A DNA stretch of 64,000 nt. It comes from Colwellia sp. PAMC 20917 (GTDB lineage Bacteria; Pseudomonadota; Gammaproteobacteria; Enterobacterales; Alteromonadaceae). Position 1 is the stretch's first letter. Each line of letters begins with the position of its first letter. Made by a program: the position numbers and the translations under genes. The stretch spans positions 3,596,001 through 3,660,000 of the forward strand of contig NZ_CP014944.1 in NCBI RefSeq assembly GCF_001767295.1, in the 5' to 3' direction. Positions 10,761 to 20,189 of this stretch are shown piece by piece. A model generated the notes under the pieces. That model did no database searches, was not told where the DNA came from, and saw only the letters and a program-made list of their open reading frames with translations.

Positions 10761-10880
10761 CTAATCTGGCTCTTTTGATTTAGTTTGGTAGGTGAGTAAG
10801 TAGAGCAGTATGACAATACCGACGACTGGCGCTAAGCTAATGAGCTGCCACCAAATACTTAGCCCAGCATCACGCGGCGT
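10761..10880 (-). pseudogene. Out-of-frame 3' part of the HTH/DUF805-like gene
   Basis: Immediately after the point where the upstream frame becomes unlike any membrane protein (TRRRVMLG-stop), the neighbouring minus-strand frame reads RDAGLSIWWQLISLAPVVG and continues hydrophobic to QTKSKEPD and a TAG at 10761-10763. This is the expected end of a DUF805-type membrane domain, where RRLHDxGxSGWW is followed by a final membrane segment. The two frames differ by one missing base near 10880. Confidence 0.7.
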
Positions 10881-11296
10881 CGAGTACATGCAGCGACCCA
10901 CGGCAGTAAAACCAGTAATGAGGCAATTTGCACTGGCAGCGGACTAGCAAAAGCCTCGGCGAGCAATTTAGCGAAGGCGAGTAACATAGTTATGGCGAGC
11001 GCGAGCCACCAAAAATCTGCGCGTGAAGTCATACCACTAAATTCTAGGCCTTTTATTATACCTTCGTGAATTGATGCGAGGGCAGATTGGCTGGGTTTAT
11101 CGGTGTTTAGCAGTAAACTCCCTACAGGCACTTCAAATACGGCGGCAAGCGCTCGCAAAGACTCTGTCGATACCTTAGCACCAGATTCAAGGCGCTGGAT
11201 TGTTCGAAGGTTTAAGGAGCTTAGTGTAGCGAGTTGCTCTTGTGACCAATACCTGGCAAGGCGCAGCTCCCTGAGTTTTACACTATTAATGTCCAT
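10859..11296 (-). CDS. XRE-type HTH protein with DUF805-like membrane tail, frameshifted at its 3' end
   Basis: Residues about 5-60 form an XRE/Cro helix-turn-helix (LRELRLARYWSQEQLA ... LNLRTIQRLESG). A linker leads to SRADFWW and two hydrophobic segments ending LLVLLPWVAACTRR, which resembles the start of a DUF805 membrane domain. I choose ATG 11296: AAGGA lies six bases upstream; the frame could extend to 11368 but without a site. After about 10880 the frame is lost, and the coding continues one frame over to 10761. GC content looks higher than in its neighbours, suggesting acquisition. A membrane-bound regulator is inferred; its target is unknown. Confidence 0.75.
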   Translation of the reverse strand: MDINSVKLRELRLARYWSQEQLATLSSLNLRTIQRLESGAKVSTESLRALAAVFEVPVGSLLLNTDKPSQSALASIHEGIIKGLEFSGMTSRADFWWLALAITMLLAFAKLLAEAFASPLPVQIASLLVLLPWVAACTRRRVMLG

Positions 11297-11482
11297 TGAT
11301 TTTCCTTGTACTGACGTGTAAAGATTCTTCGCTATGATAATTCCACATTGTATTATACGTGACGACAAGGCGGTGACATCACCTCGACATGGAGCCGACT
11401 TTAAGCTGTCGGTATCAACTTTAACTATTTTTCTGTCGAAAACCAGCTTCAGTTTAACGTGATACTCTACTAGAAATTAGTA

Positions 11483-11614
11483 TTATTTAACGTGAATATT
11501 AGCACCAGCGCTCGGTTTATTAGCTTTGTAATATTGCAAATAGGCATCGTAAACATCAGTTGATAAGGTGAACTCTGTAAAAATTTGATGGTATTTATAT
11601 GGGCGCTTGAAATA
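11483..11614 (-). pseudogene. Possible C-terminal gene remnant
   Basis: A stop-to-stop minus-strand frame of 43 codons reads like real protein (KRPYKYHQIFTEF, then DVYDAYLQYYKANKPSA, ending NIHVK-stop at 11483-11485) but has no start codon, and its upstream end is a TAA. It may be the last part of a decayed gene. I do not recognise the family. Confidence 0.3.
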
Positions 11615-11668
11615 TTATTATTGCTTAGCAAGGTATGAAAAGTATTAATGCTTTGGGTATTTAAAACA

Positions 11669-11697
11669 TAAAAAGGTGCTTTTAAGCACCTTTTTTA
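11669..11697. terminator. Rho-independent terminator downstream of the dicarboxylate symporter gene
   Basis: AAAGGTGCT (11672-11680), loop TTTA, AGCACCTTT (11685-11693), with A-run on the left and T-run on the right. It serves the minus-strand symporter gene and could work in both directions. Confidence 0.88.
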
Positions 11698-11720
11698 TTT
11701 ACTCTTGTGTCTTGAAATTG

Positions 11721-13073
11721 CTAATCGCCACTTTGATTTTTTTCTAGGTCTTGAAAATCAATATTCTCAATTTTACTTCCTGCATTTTCATCATAAAAAA
11801 TATCTTCGTCAAACTGATTTTCTGATTTAGCAACAACAATTGAGACCATGCTGTCACCCGTGACATTAACGGCAGTTCGTGTCATATCAAGTAAACGGTC
11901 AACACCTATAATTAAACCTATGCCTTCTACAGGTAAACCTACTTGGTCTAGAACCATGGCTAGCATAATTAAACCTACGCCTGGAACACCAGCTGTGCCA
12001 ATTGAAGCTAAGGTCGCGGTAAGTATTACCATTAAATATTGACTAAATGTTAAATCAACATTAAACACTTGCGCAATAAATACAGTCGCTACACCTTGCA
12101 TTATAGCCGTGCCATCCATATTAATGGTCGCACCTAGAGGTACAGTAAACGAAGCGATTGAATTTTTAACACCCATTTTTTTGGTAACAGTTTCAAGTGT
12201 TACCGGGATGGTTGCATTACTGCTGGCTGTTGAAAATGCAAAGATAACGGTATCACGCATTTTTTTCAAAAAAGTAATTGGGTTTAAACCAGTCATTACT
12301 TTTAAGATAGTAGAATAAGTTACCGTAGCATGTAAAATCAGTGCAAAGAAAACGACTAAGAAGTAAACAATTAGGTTACCGAATACCTTAAGTGACATAT
12401 CAGTGAATAAACTTGCTAATAAACAAAATACACCATAAGGAGCAAGGTTCATTAATATAGTTACCAAGCGCATAATAACGGTACTCATGTCTTCAAATAA
12501 ACTAGCAATACGTTCGCCGGCTTTACCTGAAAGCGCTATAGCAATACCAAATAACAAGGCAAATATAATGACTTGTAGCATATTACCTTTTGCAAAAGCT
12601 TCAAACGGATTACTCGGAAACATTTGAATAAACACTTGCGCTAAAGAAGGCGCTTCACGACTAGTGAACGTTGTGTCAGAGGCCATATTGACCCCTTCGC
12701 CAGGGCTTATTAATAACGCTAAAAACATCGCAAAGCTAATCGCTATTGCTGTTGTAATTAAATAGAGTGAAATGGCTTTACCGCCAATACGTCCAAGTTT
12801 TGTGGTATCTTTTAAGGAACAAGTCCCACAAATAAGCGATACAAAAACCAGTGGTACTACCAACATTTTTAAACTTGAAATGAAAATTTGTCCAATGACT
12901 TCAAAAATTCCGTCAACCAAAAATGATCGTAATGAAAGTTCAAAGAAATAGAGCGGGATAACAAAGTCTGATTTGTCTGGCATAAGAAATTGTAAGGATA
13001 CGCCTACCGCGATGCCAGCAAGCATGCCAGTAACGATTCTAGCGGTTAAACTAGCTTTTTTTTTATCAGTCAT
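11721..13073 (-). CDS. Dicarboxylate/amino acid:cation symporter (DAACS family)
   Basis: This inner-membrane carrier belongs to the glutamate/aspartate/C4-dicarboxylate symporters (GltP/DctA type). It has the serine-rich re-entrant loop AFSTASSNATIPVTLE, the NMDGTA motif of the ion/substrate site, GVPGVGLIML in the second hairpin and the DRLLDMTRTAVNVTGD signature. About 450 residues is slightly longer than E. coli GltP owing to an acidic C-terminal tail. ATG 13073 (MTDKKK) is chosen; a TTG at 13085 is in frame. The exact substrate is uncertain. Confidence 0.92.
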   Translation of the reverse strand: MTDKKKASLTARIVTGMLAGIAVGVSLQFLMPDKSDFVIPLYFFELSLRSFLVDGIFEVIGQIFISSLKMLVVPLVFVSLICGTCSLKDTTKLGRIGGKAISLYLITTAIAISFAMFLALLISPGEGVNMASDTTFTSREAPSLAQVFIQMFPSNPFEAFAKGNMLQVIIFALLFGIAIALSGKAGERIASLFEDMSTVIMRLVTILMNLAPYGVFCLLASLFTDMSLKVFGNLIVYFLVVFFALILHATVTYSTILKVMTGLNPITFLKKMRDTVIFAFSTASSNATIPVTLETVTKKMGVKNSIASFTVPLGATINMDGTAIMQGVATVFIAQVFNVDLTFSQYLMVILTATLASIGTAGVPGVGLIMLAMVLDQVGLPVEGIGLIIGVDRLLDMTRTAVNVTGDSMVSIVVAKSENQFDEDIFYDENAGSKIENIDFQDLEKNQSGD

Positions 13074-13244
13074 AAAGAAATGCAACGTTATTTTTTATTA
13101 TAAATTATGAATAGTAGATTAACAGGTAATTCATTGATAAAAAAGCTATTGATTAAAAAGCAACTATAGCGCTATTTTTAATGAAATTTTTAGAATATAA
13201 GTTACTATTAATAAATATGTAGTTAAAAATTAAGGGATACTTGC

Positions 13245-15764
13245 ATGGCACTTTTTCAACGATTGGGTTTTTGGCTTTTATTTTTCGCGCTCAGCGGTTG
13301 TGGAGGCAGTGGAGAAGGGGGCTTATCTAGAGTGGAAACTCCTGTTGCAGGTGGTTCTGTTGCCAGTACTATTTCACTCAATATTTCCGATAGTACGGTT
13401 ACCGGTGCTGCGCCGGTAACCGTTACAGCAACAGTAATGCAAGGCAGTGCTCCAGTTTCCAACAGGGCGGTAACCTTCGCAACAAATTTAGGAGCTTTCT
13501 CGCCATCTTCTGGTTCCGCTTTAACAAATGAAGATGGTATCGCCACGATTACCCTCACAGCAGGTAGTGTTCGTGGTGCTGGTGAAATATCCGCTTCTCT
13601 TTCTTCTGGTGAGATCTCGTTAGTACCACTAGGCTTTAAAACTCAAGGCGATGATATAGGTGTTGTCGGTGATATTAATATCAATGTCACTCTCATAGAT
13701 GGTGATAGTAATGCCACTGACACGGTAACGTCATCCAAACCGGCACGAATAATTGCGACAATTGATGGCATTAGTGCTCCTTTGATTGTTACTTTTAGTT
13801 CTACTGTTGGTGATATACCTATCCCTTCAGCTATCACAAATGCAAATAATCAAGCAATTGTTGATATCTATGCGGGTGAAAACTTAGGTGCGGGAACTAT
13901 TACAGCATCCATTACCAGTGGAGAATCTGGTCAAACAATTTTTGTTGTTGGCTCTTCAACTGTCATTATGGGAGCAGGTAGTCCATTTATAGAAGGTGTT
14001 GCTGATGTCAGTTTAACGAATATATCTGCTGGCGGAACGAGTGTTATTTCAGTATCAATTGTTGATGATCAAGGTAATCTATTTACTGAACCTGTGGATG
14101 TTAATTTTTCATCTGGGTGTACGGCACAATTAACCGCTACGCTAAGTACACCGATCACAACCTCTAATGGTGCGGCGACAAGTACTTATCTAGCACAAGG
14201 GTGTGTAGGCGATGACACGATTAATGTCACCGCTAATGCTGGGGGCATTAATTTATCAGCAACAGCATCTGTTAGCGTTTTAGCCGCTGACATTGGTAGC
14301 ATTGAGTATGTGTCTGCATCGCCAGAGCATATTGGCATCGTAGGAGCAGGTATTGTTGGAGGCTCTGAAAGCTCAACGGTGATGTTCAAAGTAAAAGATA
14401 CCGATGGCAACCCCTACAATAATCGTCGAGTGAATTTTTCCTTGAATACTAATGTGGGTGGTATAAATTTAAGTCAGAATTTTGCCACCACTAACGACCA
14501 AGGTTTAGTACAAACAGTTGTTAATTCGGGCTCTGTTGCAACGACAGTTCGCGTTACAGCATCTACAGAATCATTAGGTGGCACTTTTGTCTTTACTCAA
14601 TCTAGTCAACTCGTCGTTTCAACAGGTTTACCGGACCAAGATAGTTTTAGTTTGGCCCGAGGGGTCGCAAATCCTGAAGCTTGGGGCATTGATGGTGTAG
14701 AAGTACCTGTTGTTGTTCGTATGGCTGATGCATTTAATAATCCAGTACCAGATGGAACCGCTGTTAACTTTACCACTGAAGGTGGTTCGGTTGGTTCCTC
14801 ATGTACAACAACTAATGGTGTATGTTCGGTTATGTGGACCAGTCAAAACCCTCGTCCAGCGGGACAAGTATTAAGCCGTAGTTTTTGTACAGTGGCTGAA
14901 AATGATGATCCAGCGATCTTTTGTGCTCGTCAACCTTTGTCAAATGGTAATAATTATCTTGGGCAGGAATATGGCGGAAGAGTGACAATATTAGCAACTG
15001 CTATTGGTGAAGAGTCATTTCCTGATAAAAATAGTAATGGTCGCTTTGATGAGAGTGAGTACACTTTGTTTCAAGGAAAAGATGTTGGCGATAGACTTTA
15101 CGATCTAAAAGAAGCCTTTGTTGACCATAATGAAGACAATTTATACAATCCAGTAGAAGTGAGCACTCAAGCTGGTGGCGAGTTAGAAGAGTTTGTTGAC
15201 TTTAATAGCAATGGAGTTTTCGATATAGAAAACAGTGTCTATAATGGTATTTTATGTGGTTTAAATGACATAACGAATCCAGGTACTGAGGTAGCCAATC
15301 AATATTGTGCTAATCCAGATGATGAACCTGATCCGACCAAAAAAGCGCAAAAAGTTTCAACCAATGTACGTGGCTCTACCGTTATTATTATGTCAGGTAC
15401 ATCACCGTATATAACTGTTACAGCAACAAACGATGCCGTTGTCGATACGTCACCAAACTATGACCGAAACGATATTTCTCTCTATATTGCTGGCGAAAGT
15501 ACCGGAACAGTCAGTGTTGTTATCGCTGATTTACATAACCAACCTATGCCGGCTGGTACTATTGTGTCATTTGTAGCTAGTGTTGGATCTGTCGTCGGTA
15601 CCCCTAGTTATACATGGCCAGGGGATTCTAGTAATGGCGGCAGCCAATTTAGTGTTGCGATTAAAGGTGAGGCGGAACCAACCAGTGGACCATTAGAAAT
15701 AAAAGTTGAAACCCCTGGTGGTGTAACAACTGTATTTAGTGGTGTTAGTATTATTATTCAATAA
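13245..15764 (+). CDS. Large lipoprotein with tandem bacterial Ig-like (Big_1 type) domains
   Basis: An 839-residue protein begins with a lipoprotein signal ending LSGC (Cys19) followed by glycine/serine. At least four Ig-like domains follow (about 40-135, 145-240, 250-345, 350-460) with repeated patterns such as VTFATNLGAFSPSSG and VNFSLNTNVGG, which are typical of invasin/intimin-like Big_1 folds. A more C-terminal part holds three calcium-loop-like stretches beginning at Asp594, Asp627 and Asp652 (DKNSNGRFDESE, DHNEDN, DFNSNG), then another Ig-like domain to the end. AAGGGA precedes the ATG. It is probably anchored in the outer membrane and exposed or periplasmic; a role in adhesion is only inferred. 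Confidence 0.85.
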   Translation: MALFQRLGFWLLFFALSGCGGSGEGGLSRVETPVAGGSVASTISLNISDSTVTGAAPVTVTATVMQGSAPVSNRAVTFATNLGAFSPSSGSALTNEDGIATITLTAGSVRGAGEISASLSSGEISLVPLGFKTQGDDIGVVGDININVTLIDGDSNATDTVTSSKPARIIATIDGISAPLIVTFSSTVGDIPIPSAITNANNQAIVDIYAGENLGAGTITASITSGESGQTIFVVGSSTVIMGAGSPFIEGVADVSLTNISAGGTSVISVSIVDDQGNLFTEPVDVNFSSGCTAQLTATLSTPITTSNGAATSTYLAQGCVGDDTINVTANAGGINLSATASVSVLAADIGSIEYVSASPEHIGIVGAGIVGGSESSTVMFKVKDTDGNPYNNRRVNFSLNTNVGGINLSQNFATTNDQGLVQTVVNSGSVATTVRVTASTESLGGTFVFTQSSQLVVSTGLPDQDSFSLARGVANPEAWGIDGVEVPVVVRMADAFNNPVPDGTAVNFTTEGGSVGSSCTTTNGVCSVMWTSQNPRPAGQVLSRSFCTVAENDDPAIFCARQPLSNGNNYLGQEYGGRVTILATAIGEESFPDKNSNGRFDESEYTLFQGKDVGDRLYDLKEAFVDHNEDNLYNPVEVSTQAGGELEEFVDFNSNGVFDIENSVYNGILCGLNDITNPGTEVANQYCANPDDEPDPTKKAQKVSTNVRGSTVIIMSGTSPYITVTATNDAVVDTSPNYDRNDISLYIAGESTGTVSVVIADLHNQPMPAGTIVSFVASVGSVVGTPSYTWPGDSSNGGSQFSVAIKGEAEPTSGPLEIKVETPGGVTTVFSGVSIIIQ

Positions 15765-15782
15765 TAATTAACTGTTCCACCT

Positions 15783-15817
15783 ATAAAAAAAACCGCTTGT
15801 TAAGCGGTTTTTTATTT
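15783..15817. terminator. Bidirectional terminator between the Ig-like lipoprotein and arginase-family genes
   Basis: AAACCGCTT (15790-15798), loop GTT, AAGCGGTTT (15802-15810), with A-run before and T-run after; it sits between convergent genes. Confidence 0.9.
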
Positions 15818-15848
15818 TTGTCTATCGATTACAGATAAAACTAAAAAT

Positions 15849-16955
15849 TTACTTAGCCATCTCGGCTATTAAAAAGGCAGAGATCTCTGCGCCAGCCGCT
15901 AACGTTTTATCACGACTCTCTTTTCCTAAACCTGTGCTGTCAGTAAAAGGAGCAATTTCCATCATATCGGCACCGGTAATACGGTATTTTGCTGCTAAAG
16001 CGCGAAGTATATCCATCGCTTCATTTTGAAATAAACCATCTGGCTCTGGTGTGCCTGTGGCAGCAGCGACAGTTTCATCAAGTGCATCAATATCAAAGCT
16101 TACATACAATTCATCAATGTTTTCATCTTTTAATTGCGCTAAAATATTTTCAATGATTTTTTCAACGCCCAGCTCTTTCACTTCATGAGCCCAATGTTGT
16201 CTTACACCAAAAGTATTTTCCCAATGCGACTTAGGACGACCGCTCGAGCGAATACCTACTTGAATCAAATGATGTTTTTCATGTAAATCATCTAAAATAT
16301 GCGTACACCAAGAGCCAAAGCATAAATCAATGCCAAGGCGTTCAACCAATAAATCCGTGTGAGCATCAAAATGAATAATAGCTGCACGAATGCCGCGCTT
16401 TTTCTTTGCTTGCAAGTAAGCTTTTGTTAACGGGTAGCTTACTGAGTGATCACCACCAATGCCGAAAATACCTTTTTGTGGGAACTCAGCATAAAAGTCG
16501 TGTAATACATCTTCAGTAATGGTTAATGGGCTAACAGCATAAGGGCTGTTTTCATCTTTATAAAGGGCTTTTCTACAGTTAGAAAGCGTTGCTTCATTTA
16601 AATATTTATCATGAAGTAAATGTGGAATAACGCGAACATCTCCCATATCAAATGCTTCAAGCTCAGGGTATTGTTCAAGTAAAGTTGAACGGACAAATAA
16701 TGGCCCCCAATTTGCTCCACGTAAAATTCCGCCACCACAATCAGAGGCAACACCTAAAATAACGGCATTTGACGCATCAGGAAGCCCTTTTAATGACTCT
16801 TTCCAAATATTATCAATGTCTGTCGATTGACCGAACAAGGCTTGATGCAATTGCTCTTTACGCTCTTTAGCGGTATTGACGGTAAAAACACCGTTACCTG
16901 CTGGGCATAAACAGTTGGTTAGTTTTTCCTGTAAGTTAGTCCATGATGTTGTCAT
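15849..16955 (-). CDS. Arginase/agmatinase/formimidoylglutamase family hydrolase
   Basis: The ureohydrolase fold is shown by the manganese-binding motifs GIGGDHS, HFDAHTD and SFDIDALDE, in the usual order. The 368 residues are longer than arginase (about 300), with an N-terminal extension of about 60 residues before VILGVASDCGGG. Family members hydrolyse guanidino or amidino groups to release urea or formamide; which substrate this one uses cannot be decided, and there are no histidine or arginine pathway genes next to it. The downstream side shares a bidirectional terminator. Confidence 0.85.
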   Translation of the reverse strand: MTTSWTNLQEKLTNCLCPAGNGVFTVNTAKERKEQLHQALFGQSTDIDNIWKESLKGLPDASNAVILGVASDCGGGILRGANWGPLFVRSTLLEQYPELEAFDMGDVRVIPHLLHDKYLNEATLSNCRKALYKDENSPYAVSPLTITEDVLHDFYAEFPQKGIFGIGGDHSVSYPLTKAYLQAKKKRGIRAAIIHFDAHTDLLVERLGIDLCFGSWCTHILDDLHEKHHLIQVGIRSSGRPKSHWENTFGVRQHWAHEVKELGVEKIIENILAQLKDENIDELYVSFDIDALDETVAAATGTPEPDGLFQNEAMDILRALAAKYRITGADMMEIAPFTDSTGLGKESRDKTLAAGAEISAFLIAEMAK

Positions 16956-17344
16956 ATATTTGTACTCTTGTTATTTATCCGAATAATTTACATTGATAGT
17001 AAGCATTAAATGAATATTGTTTTACACGGTGATATAGGTTTTTGACTGGCAACAATTGAATTTAAGATAGAATTAAATTATCGTTGGCAGGAAAGTTTTT
17101 ATAATAGTCATACCGAAATATTGACGCCATTATAACGAAAATAGCTCAATTAGGCGATGTTATTAAAAATAATAACTTGTCAGCTTGCTTATTTACCGAT
17201 ATATCTAATAGGAATTCTAATTTCAATGATTTATGGTTTTTTTGTGCTAAAAATGAGTTGCTCGGCTAATTTTTAGACAGTTCTGACCGAAATGTAATTA
17301 TACTGGCAAAAAAAATAGCCAGTGACGTAGGAAAGTATATATAT
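16956..17344. other. Divergent gap between the arginase-family gene and topA
   Basis: A 389-bp AT-rich gap. The only clear elements are a TATACT box near 17299-17304 and a hairpin (ACTGGC 17302-17307 with GCCAGT 17318-17323) in the probable topA leader, then AGGAAA before the topA ATG. I saw no gene. Confidence 0.5.
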
Positions 17345-20044
17345 ATGGCAAAATCTCTGGTTATTGTCGAATCACCAGCCAAAGCGAAGACAATTAACAA
17401 ATATCTTGGTAAAGACTTTATTGTGAAATCTAGTGTCGGTCATGTACGTGATCTTCCTCACAGTAGTACTGGTAAAAAAGTTGCCGCGAAATCTCCTGCT
17501 GAAGTCAGAAAAATGGCACCTGCAGCGAAAGCTAAATATAAAGCTAAACGAGATAAGCAAGCACTTGTTAACCGCATGGGTATTGATCCTGAAAACGATT
17601 GGGAAGCAAATTATCAAATACTCGAAGGCAAAGAAAAAGTTGTTGCTGAACTAATCAAACTTGCCGGTTCAGCCGACACTGTCTATCTCGCAACCGATTT
17701 GGATCGCGAGGGAGAAGCGATTGCCTGGCACTTAAAAGAAATTATTGGCGGCGATGAAAGCAAATTTAAACGTGTTGTCTTTAATGAAATAACTGAAAAT
17801 GCTATCCAGCAAGCCTTCTCTACACCCGGCGAATTAAGTATGCCTGGTGTGAATGCTCAACAAGCAAGACGTTTTCTTGACCGTGTTGTTGGCTTTATGG
17901 TTAGCCCATTATTGTGGAAAAAAGTTGCCCGTGGTTTATCTGCCGGTCGCGTACAGTCGGTAGCTGTTAAATTAGTTGTTGAAAAAGAACGTGAGATTAA
18001 AGCGTTTGACCCGAAAGAATTTTGGGAAATTACCGCTGACACAAAAACCGCTTCTGGTTTAGATTTTCCATTAGATGTTACCCACGAAAATGGTAAAGCA
18101 TTTAAGCCGACCAACGAAAAAGATGCGAAAACAGCATTATCAAGCTTAGAAAAGTCAGCCTATACCGTAAATAAACGTGATGATAAACCGTCAAAAAGTA
18201 CCCCCTCTGCTCCTTTTATTACGTCGACACTGCAACAGGCAGCAAGTACTAAATTAGGTTTTGGCGTAAAGCGTACTATGGGTTTAGCTCAGCGTTTATA
18301 CGAAGCAGGTCATATCACTTATATGCGTACCGATTCAACCAATCTAAGTAAAGATGCGGTTGAAATGTGTCGTGGTTATATTGCTAAAAACTTTGGTGAA
18401 AATTATTTACCTGAAAAAGCAAAAGTTTACAGCAGTAAGTCGGGTGCACAAGAGGCCCATGAAGCGATTCGCCCATCAAATGTTAAAATAGAATCTGCAT
18501 TTATGGAAGGCATTGAAGCCGATGCTAAGAAGCTTTACGACCTAATTTGGCGACAGTTTGTTGCTTGTCAAATGACAGCTGCGCGCTATACCGTTAGTAC
18601 CATTACTGTTGGTGCTTCAGGCTTTGATTTAAAGGCCAAAGGTCGCGTCATGCAATTTGACGGTTGGACAAGAGTCCATCCGCAATTATCAAAAGGTGAT
18701 GACAAGCATTTACCTGATTTATCTGTTGGTGAAGTATTAACCCTAGAGCAGTTAAATCCAGCGCAACACTTTACTAAACCACCAGCTCGTTTTGGTGAAG
18801 CATCACTAGTAAAAGAATTAGAAAAGCGTTCAATTGGTCGCCCATCAACGTATGCGTCAATTATTTCTACTATTCAAGACCGTGGTTACGCTCGCTTAGA
18901 TAAAAAACGTTTTTACGCCGAGAAAATGGGCGAAATTGTTACTGACAGTTTATCTGAAAGTTTTAAAGACTTAATGAATTATGATTTTACCGCCAACATG
19001 GAGCAAGAGCTTGATGAAGTGGCTGAGGGTAAAGCTAATTGGAAAGATGTCCTTAACGGTTTCTATAAAAATTTCACTAAACAGTTAAGCCAAGCTGATA
19101 TGCCTACTGAAGAAGGTGGCATGCGTAATAATGAACCGGTATTAACAGATATTGATTGTCCGACCTGTGGCCGAAAAATGGGTATTCGTACTGCTTCTAC
19201 TGGCGTCTTCTTAGGTTGTTCTGGTTACGCTTTACCGCCAAAAGAACGCTGTACGCAAACGATGAACCTTACTTCTGGCGAAGAAGCGGTCAGTGTATTA
19301 GTGGAAGACCAAGAAACTGATGCATTACGTGCCATGCGACGCTGTGATAAATGTAGTACTGCGATGGACAGTTATTTAATTGACGAAACGCGTAAGCTAC
19401 ATGTTTGTGGTAATAACCCTGTTTGTGATGGTATTGAAGTTGAGACCGGCGAGTTTAAAATAAAAGGTTACGATGGTCCCATTTTAGAATGTGATCGTTG
19501 TGAGGCTGAAATGGAGCTTAAGTCAGGCCGTTTTGGTAAATATTTTGATTGTACCAATGCAGAATGTAAAAATACACGTAAGTTACTAGCAAGTGGTGAA
19601 GCGGCTCCTCCAAAAGAAGATCCTGTGCAACTACCTGAATTACTTTGTGAAAAATCAGAAGCACACTTTGTCTTACGTGATGGCGCCGCGGGTATTTTCT
19701 TGGCAGCGAACACTTTTCCGCGCTCAAGAGAAACACGTGCACCTAAAGTTGAAGAGCTACAGCGTTTTAGAGACAGAATATCGAGTAAATTTTATTATTT
19801 AGCCGATGCTCCTATTAAGGATCCTGACGGAAACTTAGCCGTTGTGCGCTATAGTCGTAAAACCAAAGAACAGTATGTAATGACTGAACTTGCACCTGAA
19901 GCCGATGGCGCAAAACCTAAAGCAACGGGCTGGAATGCAAAGTATGTTGAGGGTAAATGGGTTGAAGAAGCAAAGAAAAAAGTAAAACCCAAAGCCAAAG
20001 CTAAAGCAAAGCCAAAAGCTAAGGCAAAACCAAAAGCTGAATAA
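17345..20044 (+). CDS. topA: DNA topoisomerase I (type IA)
   Basis: It relaxes negative supercoils by transient single-strand cleavage. The N-terminal TOPRIM domain has [11 protein letters not shown] and the acidic DLDREGE at 118-124; the catalytic tyrosine is Tyr326 in [12 protein letters not shown]. Three four-cysteine zinc ribbons follow from about residue 600 (CPTCGRK, CDKCSTA, CDRCEAE), then a DUF-like C-terminal domain. The last 25 residues are an almost pure Lys/Ala/Pro tail, likely adding DNA affinity. The length of 899 compares with 865 in E. coli. Confidence 0.97.
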   Translation: MAKSLVIVESPAKAKTINKYLGKDFIVKSSVGHVRDLPHSSTGKKVAAKSPAEVRKMAPAAKAKYKAKRDKQALVNRMGIDPENDWEANYQILEGKEKVVAELIKLAGSADTVYLATDLDREGEAIAWHLKEIIGGDESKFKRVVFNEITENAIQQAFSTPGELSMPGVNAQQARRFLDRVVGFMVSPLLWKKVARGLSAGRVQSVAVKLVVEKEREIKAFDPKEFWEITADTKTASGLDFPLDVTHENGKAFKPTNEKDAKTALSSLEKSAYTVNKRDDKPSKSTPSAPFITSTLQQAASTKLGFGVKRTMGLAQRLYEAGHITYMRTDSTNLSKDAVEMCRGYIAKNFGENYLPEKAKVYSSKSGAQEAHEAIRPSNVKIESAFMEGIEADAKKLYDLIWRQFVACQMTAARYTVSTITVGASGFDLKAKGRVMQFDGWTRVHPQLSKGDDKHLPDLSVGEVLTLEQLNPAQHFTKPPARFGEASLVKELEKRSIGRPSTYASIISTIQDRGYARLDKKRFYAEKMGEIVTDSLSESFKDLMNYDFTANMEQELDEVAEGKANWKDVLNGFYKNFTKQLSQADMPTEEGGMRNNEPVLTDIDCPTCGRKMGIRTASTGVFLGCSGYALPPKERCTQTMNLTSGEEAVSVLVEDQETDALRAMRRCDKCSTAMDSYLIDETRKLHVCGNNPVCDGIEVETGEFKIKGYDGPILECDRCEAEMELKSGRFGKYFDCTNAECKNTRKLLASGEAAPPKEDPVQLPELLCEKSEAHFVLRDGAAGIFLAANTFPRSRETRAPKVEELQRFRDRISSKFYYLADAPIKDPDGNLAVVRYSRKTKEQYVMTELAPEADGAKPKATGWNAKYVEGKWVEEAKKKVKPKAKAKAKPKAKAKPKAE

Positions 20045-20059
20045 TACCTTTAGCTTAAA

Positions 20060-20090
20060 ATAAAAAAAGCGCTGTGTAGCGCTTTTTTTA
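20060..20090 (+). terminator. Rho-independent terminator after topA
   Basis: AGCGCT (20068-20073), loop GTGT, AGCGCT (20078-20083), flanked by seven A and seven T residues. Confidence 0.88.
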
Positions 20091-20189
20091 TGTTCATGAT
20101 GAAGGGTATTAAAAAAGTGCCCTCATTAGATAACAAAAGCGTGACCAGCAATTAGCTAGTTAGTTTGACGATTAAGAGAAATATATTAA

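Larger units (their letters stand above)
11297..11720. other. Intergenic region with a gene remnant and terminator
   Basis: This 424-bp gap contains a short degenerate coding stretch (11483-11614, minus) and the terminator of the symporter gene (11671-11697). No intact gene was seen. Confidence 0.6.
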
